From NCBI GenBank assembly GCA_015179045.1, contig WHUZ01000129.1, positions 61,573 to 125,572 on the forward strand: 64,000 nucleotides of DNA, given 5' to 3'. The notes beneath the pieces were generated by a model. It was not told the DNA's origin, did not search any database, and was given only the letters and a program-made list of their open reading frames with translations. This stretch comes from Kalaharituber pfeilii. Lineage: Eukaryota; Ascomycota; Pezizomycetes; Pezizales; Pezizaceae. Position numbers and translations under genes: made by a program. Every line of letters begins with the position of its first letter. Position 1 is the stretch's first letter. This document shows positions 31,915 through 43,182 of the stretch, in pieces.

Positions 31915-32990
31915 TTATAGCGAGATTACAAGGTGTTAAGAGCTAATAGAAAGACGCCACTTACGGCCTCCAGTGCAAAGCAGGATTCTCCTCCCACCTT
32001 CCAGCCACTTCTTGAATCTCTCACTCTCAATAAACCAGTCGCAAGTGCCCTTCTTCCATACGGAGTAATATTCGCTGTGTATTTGCCCGAAGCATAGTGG
32101 CGACAGCCACTGAAGGCATTTGTTATATTCCTCCTTCATATCTGTATGAAGCGGCATTCGTTAGAATTGGATAAATTTTCTTGTTATCTTGAGTTTGTCA
32201 TTTCCGACGTAGGTACAACAAGGTAGAATTGGATAAGGTCATGTATATGACACACCTTTTCTATCTTTCTCTTTAATGACCATATCCTGGTGTTCTACAA
32301 AATTCCACGGAGAATGTCTTGAGTTAGTGAGACGTCCAGTCCAATAAAACAACCAAAGAAGAAGGGTATTTACTTTGCATCTCAGACTTCAGTTCCCTGA
32401 AGCCAGCAACAACATGTTCATCCACCTTCTTCACATCAGTCTGTATTTCGCGGGATAGTTGACTAGATGATGCGGTCAGCAGTAGAAAACAACAAAAAGT
32501 GCAGGAATACTAACATATGATCGTGGGCCAAAGCAAGTTGAATCCATTGTTTGCACCGTGACGCTTCCGAAAGCAAATCATGAACCTCATTTTCCTTAAA
32601 TACCCATGTTGATGCCTGAGCTGCACTTGAATTCCTTACACGTCGCCAAAGCCGCCTTATGGTGGACTGGTTGGCAGGAACGGCTTGCGGCGAGGCCCCT
32701 CCCACTTTCAAATTAACTTGCTGCAGGACTGATTGCAGCCGGTCCAAGGCAGAAGGCTGACCCTTCACTAACAGGTTTATACACGTAACCCAGTCCTCGT
32801 TTCCTGTCGCTGACAAATTCTGCGCCATGTCATTTAACTTGTCCAGAAGTCCCAGGACACCAGCCACCTCGTCTTTGAGTTTTTTACAATTTTCCGGTCC
32901 GTCCTTGATGGTGTGCAAAAATTGAACGGCTTTAGCACCTAAGCCCAGAATAGCAATGATGCTAGAGACTAAACCAGCTCCTTCCGCCAT
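26958..32990 (-). CDS. NACHT-ankyrin NOD-like receptor, intact right copy (1,710 aa)
   Basis: Predicted intracellular STAND receptor; in fungi such proteins act in non-self recognition and regulated cell death. Exons (minus): 32990-32515, 32462-32374, 32294-32256, 32141-31965, 31458-31434, 31361-30741 and 30663-26958. All have GT-AG borders and join in frame. Residues ~1-155: N-terminal domain of NACHT/P-loop NTPase proteins, with a hydrophobic start (MAEGAGLVSSIIAILGLG). WLSPL at ~213; Walker A TGGPGVGKT at 258-266; Walker B IIIDALDEL with its first Asp at ~365; a winged-helix-like region at ~477-620 (KADGMFLLAKLH, CAGLVVV, VHYSAQEYF). About 23 ankyrin repeats occupy ~785-1530, and diverged repeats continue to ~1640. 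A 25-bp microexon carries most of the P-loop. Ligand and role in this organism are unknown. Confidence 0.92.
28375..28770 (-). repeat. 198-bp tandem duplication in the right ankyrin array
   Basis: A block of two ankyrin repeats (NANAVDKEGNTALYRAAW then NVHAVDKEGDTVLHQAAR) occurs twice in a row, 198 bp apart, with essentially identical DNA. This is a different recent duplication from the one in the left copy. Confidence 0.8.
31434..31458 (-). other. 25-bp microexon encoding the P-loop
   Basis: Read CCGGTGTTGGGAAGACAATT then CTAAG; it supplies GVGKTIL between a 506-bp and a 72-bp intron. Acceptor ATATAG and donor GTAATT are the same as at 7303-7279 in the left copy. Both joins keep frame and give TGGPGVGKTILSSR, as in related NACHT proteins. 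Confidence 0.88.
31568..31913 (+). mobile_element. 5'-truncated LINE B 3' end in the P-loop intron, right copy
   Basis: Orthologous to 7412-7742: same position, same orientation (antisense to the gene), same ATTATAGCG target duplications (31559-31567 and 31914-31922). The tail here is more complete (CCTGCCATGGCCTAGCGCTG then CAAGCGGGGTTACGTGAT). Confidence 0.93.
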
Positions 32991-35389
32991 GATGATACCC
33001 CTACCAGGTAGCTAGCCACAAATTAGCAAAGAAGCCGAAACACAAAAGGATCTAGATGATTGATATTAGCTACCTGCTTTTTAATACCTATATCGATATA
33101 TTCAAAGTTATGAATTTGAATAATATAAAACTTACGCGTTCGAGCGAGAAATGGTGGGCAAAGACCAGAGGCGCCTTGCTAACCCCGCACGATAACAATC
33201 GCAGCTGTTGCCAAGTGTTTTGAGCCTTGCAGCTTGTTACAAGGGGTTGGGGTCCTAAAAAATCTGCAAGCTGACATAGGATAGACTACAACACGTCAAG
33301 CGATCCAAAGTTTCCAAAGGCCAAGTCGTTAAAGCAACTTGCAATTACTGCTCTCAAAATCAAGGGGTCATGTTTGAGACATGCAGCCGAGCGACCACCT
33401 CTTGTGCGGAACAGCACAATTGCTCTAATTAGTATTCCGAAATAAGATGTAAATTTTGCAGCATTTATTTACGCGGAGTACCATTTCCTGTAATTTTCTT
33501 GCACTTATTGTTGAATTTTTTTGGTGGTTTTATCAAGCAGTGCTGAACAGTAAGCTCAGCTGCGACCTAAGGGATTTTCTCATACTTCTGAGCACCAAGA
33601 GATGTTATTTTGTTGCTTGCCATCAAATGAATACCAGAGATAGGAAATAGTTGCCGGTGAAGATTCCATAAAGCCCTGCACCAGCAACCCATTAAAGTAA
33701 TTGAAGAAGGCGTCCATCGTTTGGATTTAGGGCTGCGCGTAAACCCAGAAATATTCCTACGTCACCGACGCTCCATTTTTGTCGTTTACATCTACAGCAG
33801 ACATTGTGCTTGTAAGCGAAGTTGCTCTCAACAAGTTGCTGCGATTGGTTGGATAGTACAGTACTAGTACACACATAATCCTTGCGAAAAAACCAAGCGA
33901 TGGCAGGTGGGTGGATCGCGAGGTCACTTTTCAGCAGGAACAGCTGTACTTATGCTTGGTGCAGTCGAGATGTCTGTGAGCTTGACAAACTATAACCCCG
34001 ATATCTCAGGACAGCAGCCATTGATTTAGCTCCCCTGAAAAGCGCATGGAGAATTCTGTTTTGGTGGTTCTGATATATCCCCCAGTTTTATTGTAAGATG
34101 TGCGTCCGATGCCCTGGGGTATGTCGCCTCGATCCCTCGTCAGTATGCAGGGAAAGAAGCATGAATGTTCAGAAGATAAAGGAGCCTCAGCTGAAGTATA
34201 TAATCTGTACGTGGAAGGCAACAAGACCCCACTTCCTGATCAGGGTCGCAATCCCTTTTCCCAGGGGTCAGGTGCTGGGACTATTCGCAACGTTGCACTG
34301 CACGTGCGCCAAGCCTTTCACACTCATTGATTCGGATATGTGCCTTGTTCATGTGTCGCATTATTGCACTATCATATGTATGATATAGCACTCAAAGGCA
34401 CGACAATCTCCCTATGTATCTTTATTGAGTTCAATGATTTCTGCATGAGCAGAATTGTGCATTTAGTCCGCTGTTTGTCGGGAGACTTTGTTCGTTTGTT
34501 CTGTATGTATAACTATGACTGAATTAATTACATAAGCAAATCTGCTGTTTCAAGCCTCCCTCACGGTGAACAGCAGCTCATTCACTTTCAAAAAACGTAC
34601 TCCAGTACATCTAACTATAGATCTAGGCGCACAGCTGCAATTCGAGAGATACAAAAGAAACTTGGCAATTGCTGAGAAGGATGCGAGTCATGCGCCCTTA
34701 CTTATCCATGACCTACTTGTCTAGACGTTCCTTCTCACACAAATCATTTTCCAAAAAGAAAACATAAGTAAGCCCCCACCATGCATAGCGTAAGGCACGG
34801 CGATCGCATTGCCGCCCCACGAGGCAAATGAGGCTACTACCGACTCCAGAATCACAATTTATTGATGCGCTCGAGATTATCACATGTAGCTGTTGAAGTA
34901 CCTAGTCAGGCTAGAATATAGCTCAAGATGCGACGGGGAAAAACGTGTTGTACGTTCGCTGTGCTCATACGCATGTCGCCTTGCCAGCCTCACTGAAACC
35001 TTGCAATTGAGCTATGGCCGCAGAATAAAGCATCCGATTCCTCCTATCGATTTTTTTCAAGAAAAAAGGAAATAGATAAACAAAGGAAGAAAGAAAGAAA
35101 ACAGAGAAAAGAGTTTTGCAAAAAAAGATCATGATATAATTCAAATAAAACAAACAAAAGCGAGTCATAAATCGTGATGATCCTCTAGTCATTCATAACA
35201 TTCGTAACGTCATAACATCTAAACATCGCGTGAAACTTCTACTCGCTCTGCGACCCAAGTAACAAATAAACCTTCTATCTGATCATTGATAATTCCAGTT
35301 CGAATTATCCATTTCTATCCGGCACCATTCTGTTCAATCCCTCCCTCCGTCCCGTATCTATCATTCCATCTTATCCCAGTGGTCCAAAC
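32991..35389. other. Upstream noncoding DNA of the right NLR
   Basis: Homologous to 8927-11162. No gene is recognised. It should hold the promoter of the intact NLR, but I see no clear motif. Confidence 0.5.
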
Positions 35390-36557
35390 TTGAATCGACG
35401 TGGGAGTAACACTGCTTCCCAGAAAGTCCTCCCGATTCCATGATCCACGTCCCCTACCTTTTTCTGTTCCCTTATCTTGTGCTGCGCTGAAGGTATAACC
35501 TGGGACCCTACATTCCGGATGTCGGCACCCTGGCGCTGCAACCATCCTAGGCTTCCCGCTCCCGGAGAACATGATGGTGGATGCTGCATATGCCCTTAAA
35601 TAGCCCCCCTTGTATATTACATATGCGTCAGCACAAGGTTTGTCCCAAGTCAGACTAGGTTGTCCAGTGCTATCCCGATTAATCCCTTGCGCGCCCAGAA
35701 GAACGCGACCCCTAGTCTCATGCCAGCGACCCCCGAAACGTCTTGCCCATCCGGTCTAGTGCTACCCCCAAAGAATCACTAGTCATCACAGCCTTCAGCT
35801 GCACTCCTCCTGCATCCTGAGCTGGCCACGCCCCCACCCTGCCAGCACCCTACCCCACTTCCACCAATAAAATGCACATACACATGCACAAGCAAAGCAT
35901 GACGAACACCAAAATGTGGTGAAAGCGAGGGAGAGAAAATAAAAGAGAGAAGAAAAGAACGCGGAGCTGAGTAGGGTACATATAGTGGGACGAATGACGC
36001 AGCGACGCGACAGGGGAGTAATAACTGACGGGGTTGCAGGACCAAATAAAGGAGATAAAGCAGGAAAATGAAAATCGCTGCGGAGTGAAAAACAAGAGAG
36101 GTAGTAGTATCATCAAAGCCGTAATAAGTATCATACGATACCAGAGAGGTACGCAAAGTGATGAAGGATGCCGCTTCAGCGCTGGGCACTTTCTGGTGCC
36201 TGGGGGTTGTGGTGAGTTGTGCTATGCCTGTGAAGTGCATGGTTCACATGCGGAAGAAAAACAAACAAACGAAATACACAGATAGAAGAAATCAATGATA
36301 AGATAACACCATGCCATCAGATGCAAAAAAAGAAATGGCAGATAAAACTCCGGATCCTAGCAACTCAATGAGGAAAACCGAAGAAAGAAGAATGCAACGG
36401 AAAAGATAAGCAAGTGGTATAAGGTGACAAGGATAAAAGTAAACCGCCTCAATCTTGAACAAGTTAGATCAGTAAATCGCAGAAAAACATAAATTTTCAC
36501 ATGCTGTTCCACCACACCATGAGAAGAATTCTTTGTTCACTGGTCATTGATCGTCGT
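35390..36557. other. Intergenic, no gene seen
   Basis: Short ORFs on both strands (for example 36240-35779 minus, a hydrophobic low-complexity frame) have no domain signs. The last ~150 bp before 36557 are probably the 3' UTR of the gene that follows on the minus strand. Confidence 0.4.
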
Positions 36558-37538
36558 TCACATTATTGAACAGAACCCAATGCATCCGCCGGGCCTTTTC
36601 GCCTTGGATTTAGTTTTATGCTTGGTTTTATCATTCGAAGCCTCATTCTTATTTGTTTTTAAACTGGATGTTCTCGATTTCGTGGTGCCATAGTTTCTCC
36701 GCGGAGGTATGCCTGCACGTTCGTCCAACCGCCGAGTCTGTGCCCCATAGAAGTACATACTGTAGCCGTCAAATGGGCGCTTACTTTTCGGTCGCTTCCC
36801 CTTTGTTGTTGGTGTTGTTGGTCTCCGACCGCTCGGATCTACCTCGGGTACCTTCAGGAGTTTAGATTCGTCAATCTCTTTTTTGGGTGCAAAGGCCCTT
36901 TCAATATCCTTCCCCATTTTGTAGCACCCAATCTGCGGCTCGACGCCTGTCTCCACCCCCAGTTTCTCCCCAATAAGTGCCATTATCTCCACAAACAGCA
37001 TCTCCAAAACCTCCTCTTGCCTGGCTCGAACAGCTTCAACGCTTCGCTCAAGCTCTTCCGACGTCATCGTGGAGCTAATCAACCTATCTAGGTGAATACT
37101 TTGTTTTCGAACCGCAATCATGGCGGAACGAAGCTCCGACATGTCTTCCGCACCCAGCGCGGATTCTAGGAGACATATTGTAAGGGCAACTTCGTCGGTA
37201 GGCCTTTCAATGTCGACGGAAATTTCAGACGCTGAAGTCAATGTTTCGGTTGAGTCAGACGTCTCCTTCGTGAGGTCTTCCGGAGATTCTTGCGAGGGAG
37301 TAGTTGTATTGTTCTGCTGTTGTTGACGTTGTTTTTGGAATGCGGTGATCACGGAACGAATTTGGGCCATTTTCTCCGATCCAAGTGCTTGAATTGTAGA
37401 CCGTAAAGACTCCGAGGCAATCTGAAGGTCGCAAGGGAGAATCGGTGCCGCCGTATCCAGCTTTCCAGGCCACCGTGCTTCATTGAGTGTAGATGCATCC
37501 GTATCAACCGAAGAGAGAGAGCCCGCGCTCGTTGCCAT
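36558..37538 (-). CDS. Orphan protein with C-terminal CaaX box, 326 aa
   Basis: Single-exon ORF from ATG at 37538, with no recognised family. Two diverged internal repeats are visible: ALGSEKMAQIRSVITAFQKQ (about residues 51-70) and ALGAEDMSELRSAMIAVRKQ (about 129-148), separated by a Q/N/T/S-rich linker. A glutamate-rich helical segment follows (LERSVEAVRARQEEVLEML). The C-terminus is basic (KTKHKTKSKAKRP) and ends GGCIGFCSIM, where CSIM fits a CaaX prenylation box (Met favours farnesylation). The upstream Cys and polybasic stretch resemble the membrane-targeting tail of Ras proteins. I infer a lipid-anchored membrane protein; the function is unknown. It is the clearest intact single-copy gene here and has no transposon features. 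Confidence 0.75.
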   Translation of the reverse strand: MATSAGSLSSVDTDASTLNEARWPGKLDTAAPILPCDLQIASESLRSTIQALGSEKMAQIRSVITAFQKQRQQQQNNTTTPSQESPEDLTKETSDSTETLTSASEISVDIERPTDEVALTICLLESALGAEDMSELRSAMIAVRKQSIHLDRLISSTMTSEELERSVEAVRARQEEVLEMLFVEIMALIGEKLGVETGVEPQIGCYKMGKDIERAFAPKKEIDESKLLKVPEVDPSGRRPTTPTTKGKRPKSKRPFDGYSMYFYGAQTRRLDERAGIPPRRNYGTTKSRTSSLKTNKNEASNDKTKHKTKSKAKRPGGCIGFCSIM

Positions 37539-40500
37539 TGCAAATTTGATATATCGTCAATTGCAATTAAGGTCAAGTATTCGGCTCTAAAATCCAGCGA
37601 TGAAGCAATATCTCCGCTGGGGAGGTTCCCCGGTATATGTAGGAATAGTTCTAGCACCACATAGAGCACGAGCACTACACATCATTCGCATTCAACCCCC
37701 GGACCATTCATGAGGGGTTACTGTTTAGATAGCCTGTGGTCAGAACCTGGGCGCCGGAATGCCAATCATCCCTGCACTCCTATCAGCGATGCCACGCCAC
37801 ACACACCCAACAAACTTACGTGACGTGGAAATCCCAGCGAATAAAACAAACCCAAACCGTCTCGTTTGTCCAATTGCCACCTCCAAATTTTCTTGTTCCC
37901 AGCAGAAAAAAAAGCAATCTACCGGAAAAAAATTAGCAGCTCGTAATCCACTGCGGCGTCAATTTTTCTTATCAATTCATATTCCAATAGGGAGAAGCTT
38001 TGCATTTTGAGATTGAAAAAATGCGCCATGCATCAAGTCTGTCGAAGGTATGATAGCGCACTCATACAGTGTAGTCTTGCGCACAGTGATGGCACCTTGC
38101 ACATGCAAAGCGCATTTTCTTCTTTCTTTATTCTGTTCTACTCTGCTGGACTCCGAACTTAAAAACCGCTCGTACTTCCCTCATCAAGCCTAGTGCTCCT
38201 ACATGCCAGAGCCGAGTTTCTCACGAATATCCAACACGTGAGTCACTAAAGGACTGTTACCTCTTTTTTGTAGTTTAGTTTCGGCGCCTTGACGGTCTCG
38301 GACCTTTTCTCTCACAAATCGACAATACCTCGTAAAAGGGATGATTTTCAATACGCTATGCTGATTCACGACCCCTGTTGTCGGTAAATTTTAAAGTTCA
38401 AGCTATCCGATTGTTCAACTTTTGCGCTCTGGAACTCCGATCCCGACCGATGGTCACGATCGGTAAAGCAAAGAATCAGATAAAATGGAATGAGGAGTAC
38501 ATTCTAAATTCTTCCAATTGAATGAGACTACATGTAGCTGTAGATTGCTATCAACAGAGTATACTAGCCCGATACTTAGTAAAGTGAGTATTTCCATACA
38601 ACGCCCTGCATATGCGGTGAGTGCGGCGGAATGTCAGCCCAGGTGTGCCAACCCATGTCAATGTATGGCAGCCGGGATATTTAATAGCATAGAAGTTCCC
38701 TGGCCGCTTCGCATCAGGTTGGGGTGTTTGGCGGTTTCCCAGAATAATCTCGCTTGTCTTGTTAGACATGAACTGCGAAAACCTGCATGCATGCATTTTT
38801 AATACACCGCATTTGCGATTGTCCATAGCTTCAGTTTAAAAAAACCGTACCCAAATACCAGTTTATGCAATAGTGTTATCCGATTGATTCTTGTTCACCA
38901 CATGCGAGGGCTGACATCGTCCGCGGTCTGTACCTCCCTCAGTGTGTAACATGGCTTCCTGCCTTAAGCACACACCCCTGAAGATCGCCAGGACTTAGGT
39001 CTTGCTTGTGTAACCCAATAGTTGGATCAATGTCATAACTGCTATCATAGATAATACGGTGTGTGAAGAAGGCACCCAGCAATTGATATGAGGCTGAAGT
39101 GTGGGGGACTTTATGCGTGGCTGTTTGCCCGATCTGGGGGCAGAACAGCGGGAGCTGAATTCTAGCGTGGGGGTCGTCGAGACAGTGGCTTGGGAATACG
39201 GAAATGCACTCACCGATAGAGAATGATCGATGGGATGGCCACAGCCTTGCAGTTTATTTTAAGAATTCTTCTGTTTCGAACGCACATGCTCAACTTTTAT
39301 CTGGGGACGATTTTACCAAGTTCAATCATCTCATCATTGGTATTGCCATGCATATATTTATTATTAGTGGAGGACGCTCTTCCATAAGTGGTTGCTAGAT
39401 AAGTGTCCATTGGCAAGATTTTTCCGCGTCACAATTGGTGTTCATCCCTTGTCTCACTGCATTCACTGTAAATTACACGCATCGGCTACCGATAAGTATC
39501 TGGGATTGGGATGAGCACTTGCTGCAACCAAGCTATAAAATTCGCGATCGTAAGCACCCATCATCTCCACTGCAGATCTGTATAAAGTGCTGACATCGCA
39601 ATCAGTATCAGTGGCTTTCAATGTTATCTCCGCTTATCTTCAGCTGTAACGTTCGCTTGTCCACACTGACTCTTATTCATGGAAAAAGTTGAAGCACATA
39701 AAGTAGATGAGCACCACAAGATGAGTGAATTTTCAGGTGCAAAACGTTTCCACAGGAGGTATGCGATGTTCCGGTTATATAAATCATTGCTAAGGATGTA
39801 CCAGTAGTACCTTTCTTGCCGATGTCAGCTTGGCTGGATTGGGCATACCAGAGATCCCCATTCATCATTAAATGCGGCGGTTTCTGCGTCGCTCCGCTAA
39901 ATAGCTGCATGCATGATTCAGTGCTCGAGATCAGCCAACTGTAGCCACTGTGTGCGAAACTGGATGGAGGCTACAGCTGATGTCATATCTCTACGAGGGA
40001 CGAAGAGACGTCATTTATCATAGGTCTACAATCTCGACAGCCTTTGTCATGCATTTAAAGCCAATAGTATGTCTCATTTGTTCCTTGTCCTTACATGCAT
40101 GGTACAGTATACTGTGGAGTAGATCCGCCCTTACTAGGTTCAGCCAATTGCAACCGATACTGAAGAGTAAAGCTAACTTACTCAAAACCTCCACTCCTAC
40201 TTAGATGGACTAGAGCCATACAAGACCACTTTGATGAGGGTCGTTGTACAAATCAGACCAATACAACCATTATGTATTGTGGATTTTGGCATGCCCTTAA
40301 CTAGACATCCAGTTAAGTAAGGCTCAGTTTGGGACATAATTATGTAATGCTTAACAAAGTTAGCCATTTGAATGAGTACACACTACACGTAACCGGAGGA
40401 TATGTGCCAAACCTACGGCAAATTTAGCACTTTTCACTGGAAAATGACGGAGACTCACAAAGTGACAGATTTGCAGATATCTCTCGCACCCTCGAGTCGC

Positions 40501-41409
40501 AATGCCCGTTTCCTGGATGTCGTATATTATGAGCTTAAGCGCCTGTCCCCTTAGAATTTTTAGGGCCCTTCACCATCTAACAACTAATATTCATGGTGCC
40601 ATTATTAAAGTCATCTTACATGATGTTGGCCTAGAAGTGATAATGTGCTTATGCGCTTATTGCTGGCCTTATGGTGAAGTGCTCAGCTAAAGCTGTTCTG
40701 GAAATCACAGAGAATAGCACTAACGATCGATGTAGAACTCGGTACGCTAAGTTCTGAGGAAACCGTACAAGATTGGAAGTTGGTTAGTGAGCAAGCCCAG
40801 ATTATTGCAATGGTACCGGAATGTCAACAACATCTTTCAATCCTATTACCTGAACGCGAACACTAGTCACATTAGATGTTTCGCCTTTGAGCTCCCCCTT
40901 TTCAAATTCTGGCACTCGATATTGAATTTTCATATCAAACATCTCCCATGTTCTACGTCAAGTAACATTCACGCGCAACCACCTCCATCAAACTAGACCC
41001 AAGCTCAAACCATTTCATAGTTTGGTCAAAAGATGAAGCAGCCGTCAAGAATGAGAGATCTCTCGTTAATTCTTTGTGTTCAAATCTATTAGGGTACCCC
41101 GTTTGCGCTCATCACTGTAGTTCTATATCAGAGGTCAAACTGCACACGTTCACACAGCTTTTGGCCAACCAGATTCTCAGAATGCCAAATAACTGGCACA
41201 CTGAATTTTATCCTGGATATATGCGAGTTCCGATATTATAACTTTATTGACAATGTGATCTGGTATAGAGCAAAAGCTATTTTTAACAGATCATGAACTG
41301 CTTTACTTGATCTGTTTATCGACGCTCAGTCATTTACAGTATACTTGTAAACATTACTTGTAAACATTCTCAATCCAGGTCGACTGCCAGTGGATGTAAC
41401 ACAGCTGCT
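37539..41409. other. Gene-poor stretch, nothing recognised
   Basis: Only short ORFs (under 100 codons) without recognisable motifs. The first ~200 bp upstream of 37538 should contain the promoter of the CaaX gene. No repeat or RNA gene stands out. Confidence 0.4.
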
Positions 41410-41423
41410 ACACTAATACATAT

Positions 41424-41479
41424 TTTTTTTTTTTGTCATATCACATAACCCCGCTTGCAACTGTTCGCCATGGCAGGGC
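41424..41479 (-). mobile_element. 56-bp tail-only family B insertion
   Basis: On the minus strand the insert reads GCCCTGCCATGGCGAACAGT then TGCAAGCGGGGTTATGTGAT and a poly(A) run (T on the plus strand). It sits between exact 14-bp duplications ACACTAATACATAT (41410-41423 and 41480-41493). No coding sequence of the LINE is included. Confidence 0.92.
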
Positions 41480-41493
41480 ACACTAATACATAT

Positions 41494-42980
41494 AGTTGCG
41501 CAACTGCTGATCTATTTCAACTTTAAACGACCGGCAGCTCACCTTTAGGTTTCATGTCTGCCGCGCAGCCAGTATTGCGCGGAATTTCCGACAATTGAAG
41601 AAATCATTTATTCTGAGCTCAAGGGGGTTAGGACAGGCTGAGACTGGTATAAATATCCTAGAATTCCTTTCTCACTTCACTTCTCATACATTCAGAGAAG
41701 GAGCTCGAGGAACATGGGGCCGGTAATCTGTACCACGTTAAAAGTCAACACAGAAGGAACTATTTAAACAACTTCAACGGGCGCTCCCCCTCGAGCTCCC
41801 TCCAGTCAAGACCGGAAGCATGACTACTGCTCTATTCCATGTTTTCAACTTTTGTCTATCCCTGTTACTATTTATATATATATATCAACACCTAGCCAGC
41901 AACTGCTTGACGGGGCAGTAACGCCGGGATAACTTTCCTGTCGGCTTCGCATCCACTGGATTCTTCGCTCCTTGGTTCAACGATGAGCGCAGGATTAGGA
42001 TATAGTACTTAATCCTGGTCGCTCCTTGGTTCAACGATGAGCGCAGAATTAGGATATAGTACTTAATCCTGGTGCGGGGCTCCTTGCCTGCTGGTTAGAA
42101 GCGGACATCTCGGCGGATACGAACGGGCGAAGGCTAGGACTCTCCGGCCAGTATACAAAGATATCGGACGCCGTCGAGTCCAACTATCATATCCTCGGGA
42201 TGCGCCCAGCGTTTCTCCTGAGATTTCATGGAGATTCCGGACTAAGGTCAACAACACTATATTCGGTGGGTTGAGATTACACCACAACCTTCGGCCCATG
42301 CTTCAAATACAGCTCCCGTTCACAAAACCTACGAGGTTCCAGTGACGTTCTAATTGCAACTGGCAAGCATACGATCTTGCTTCTCTCCCTCTGAGCCCTC
42401 CACTTGCTCTTCAAAAGGAAAATGGGCCAAAATTAAGGGGACACCGATGGGGCTCTTTGCCTGTCAATCCGGCACCTCCTACTACTATATAATCGAGTTT
42501 CCAAAGAATGCCACCCAATCAAATCATAGTGGACGGATGAGGCCCAATATTGGACCAACAGCGCTATGTTATTTACGCTGAGGCAATCCAACTTCCGCTT
42601 CGACCGGGTACGAGAACACTCTTGGACATTGTAATGTGGACACTCACACCGACCCCAATTGGCTGCTTTTTGGCGGCTGGCTACGGATTAGAGATGTGAA
42701 TCTCCAACATGGCATAAGTTTCATTTTTCTGTTTCTTTCTGAAGAGTTGGGTCGGGCAAACAATTGGTCTGATAAGGGGAATGGAAGTGGAACCGGGAGC
42801 ATTAATTGGGTTCTGGTAAGATGGGATGCTATCAAGTTGGGGCAAACGAAACGGAAATTAGGGTTCAAACACAAGCAACACAGCGCGCCAACCTCGAACT
42901 GTGCTGAAATCCTTCGGTGGGCTGGCCCAAAGCAGTCTAGGGTATATATCTTCACGGTGAAACATACCAAAGCCCAGCAA
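41494..42980. other. Intergenic with a 54-bp tandem duplication
   Basis: 54 bp beginning TCGCTCCTTGGTTCAACGAT are present twice (41965-42018 and 42019-42072), differing by one base. A 118-codon ORF at 42636-42992 runs into the family-A tail and has no recognisable features. Confidence 0.5.
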
Positions 42981-42982
42981 AC

Positions 42983-43046
42983 CTCGCCATAGCCCATAGG
43001 GCGGCATGCGAGTATTGATATTAAAAAAAAAAAAAAAAAAAAAAAA
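42983..43046 (+). repeat. Family A 3' tail plus poly(A)
   Basis: CCTCGCCATAGCCC-ATA-GGGCGGCATGCGA, GTATTGATATT and about 24 A. The 5' extent of the inserted fragment is unclear, and I found no convincing target duplication. Confidence 0.75.
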
Positions 43047-43111
43047 CACAACAAGATGAGAAGGCAGCTCCTGGGCAATGTGCTTCCTTAGTCCTGTCGC
43101 AGCCCAGGCTT

Positions 43112-43182
43112 GCCCTGCCATGGCGAACAGCTGCAAGCATGATTACCTGATATTAAAAAAAAGTAAAAAAAAGAAAAAAAAA
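43112..43182 (+). repeat. Family B 3' tail plus A-rich end
   Basis: GCCCTGCCATGGCGAACAGC then TGCAAGCATGATTACCTGAT, ATT and an A-rich run, only 66 bp downstream of the preceding family-A poly(A). AGCCCAGGCTTG before it and GGCCCCAGGCCTG after it may be an imperfect target duplication. Confidence 0.75.

Larger units (their letters stand above)
26613..35389. repeat. NLR segmental duplication, right copy
   Basis: Direct-orientation counterpart of 2714-11162. It contains the intact NLR gene. About 15.4 kb of mobile elements separates the two copies. Confidence 0.93.

Noticed and set aside
35779..36240. 153-codon hydrophobic minus-strand ORF
   Set aside because: Low-complexity Phe/Leu/Ser frame with no homology hint, no intron signals and an overlapping second frame.
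42636..42992. 118-codon ORF before the family A tail
   Set aside because: No similarity to the family-A coding end and no domain; it stops in the tail by chance.
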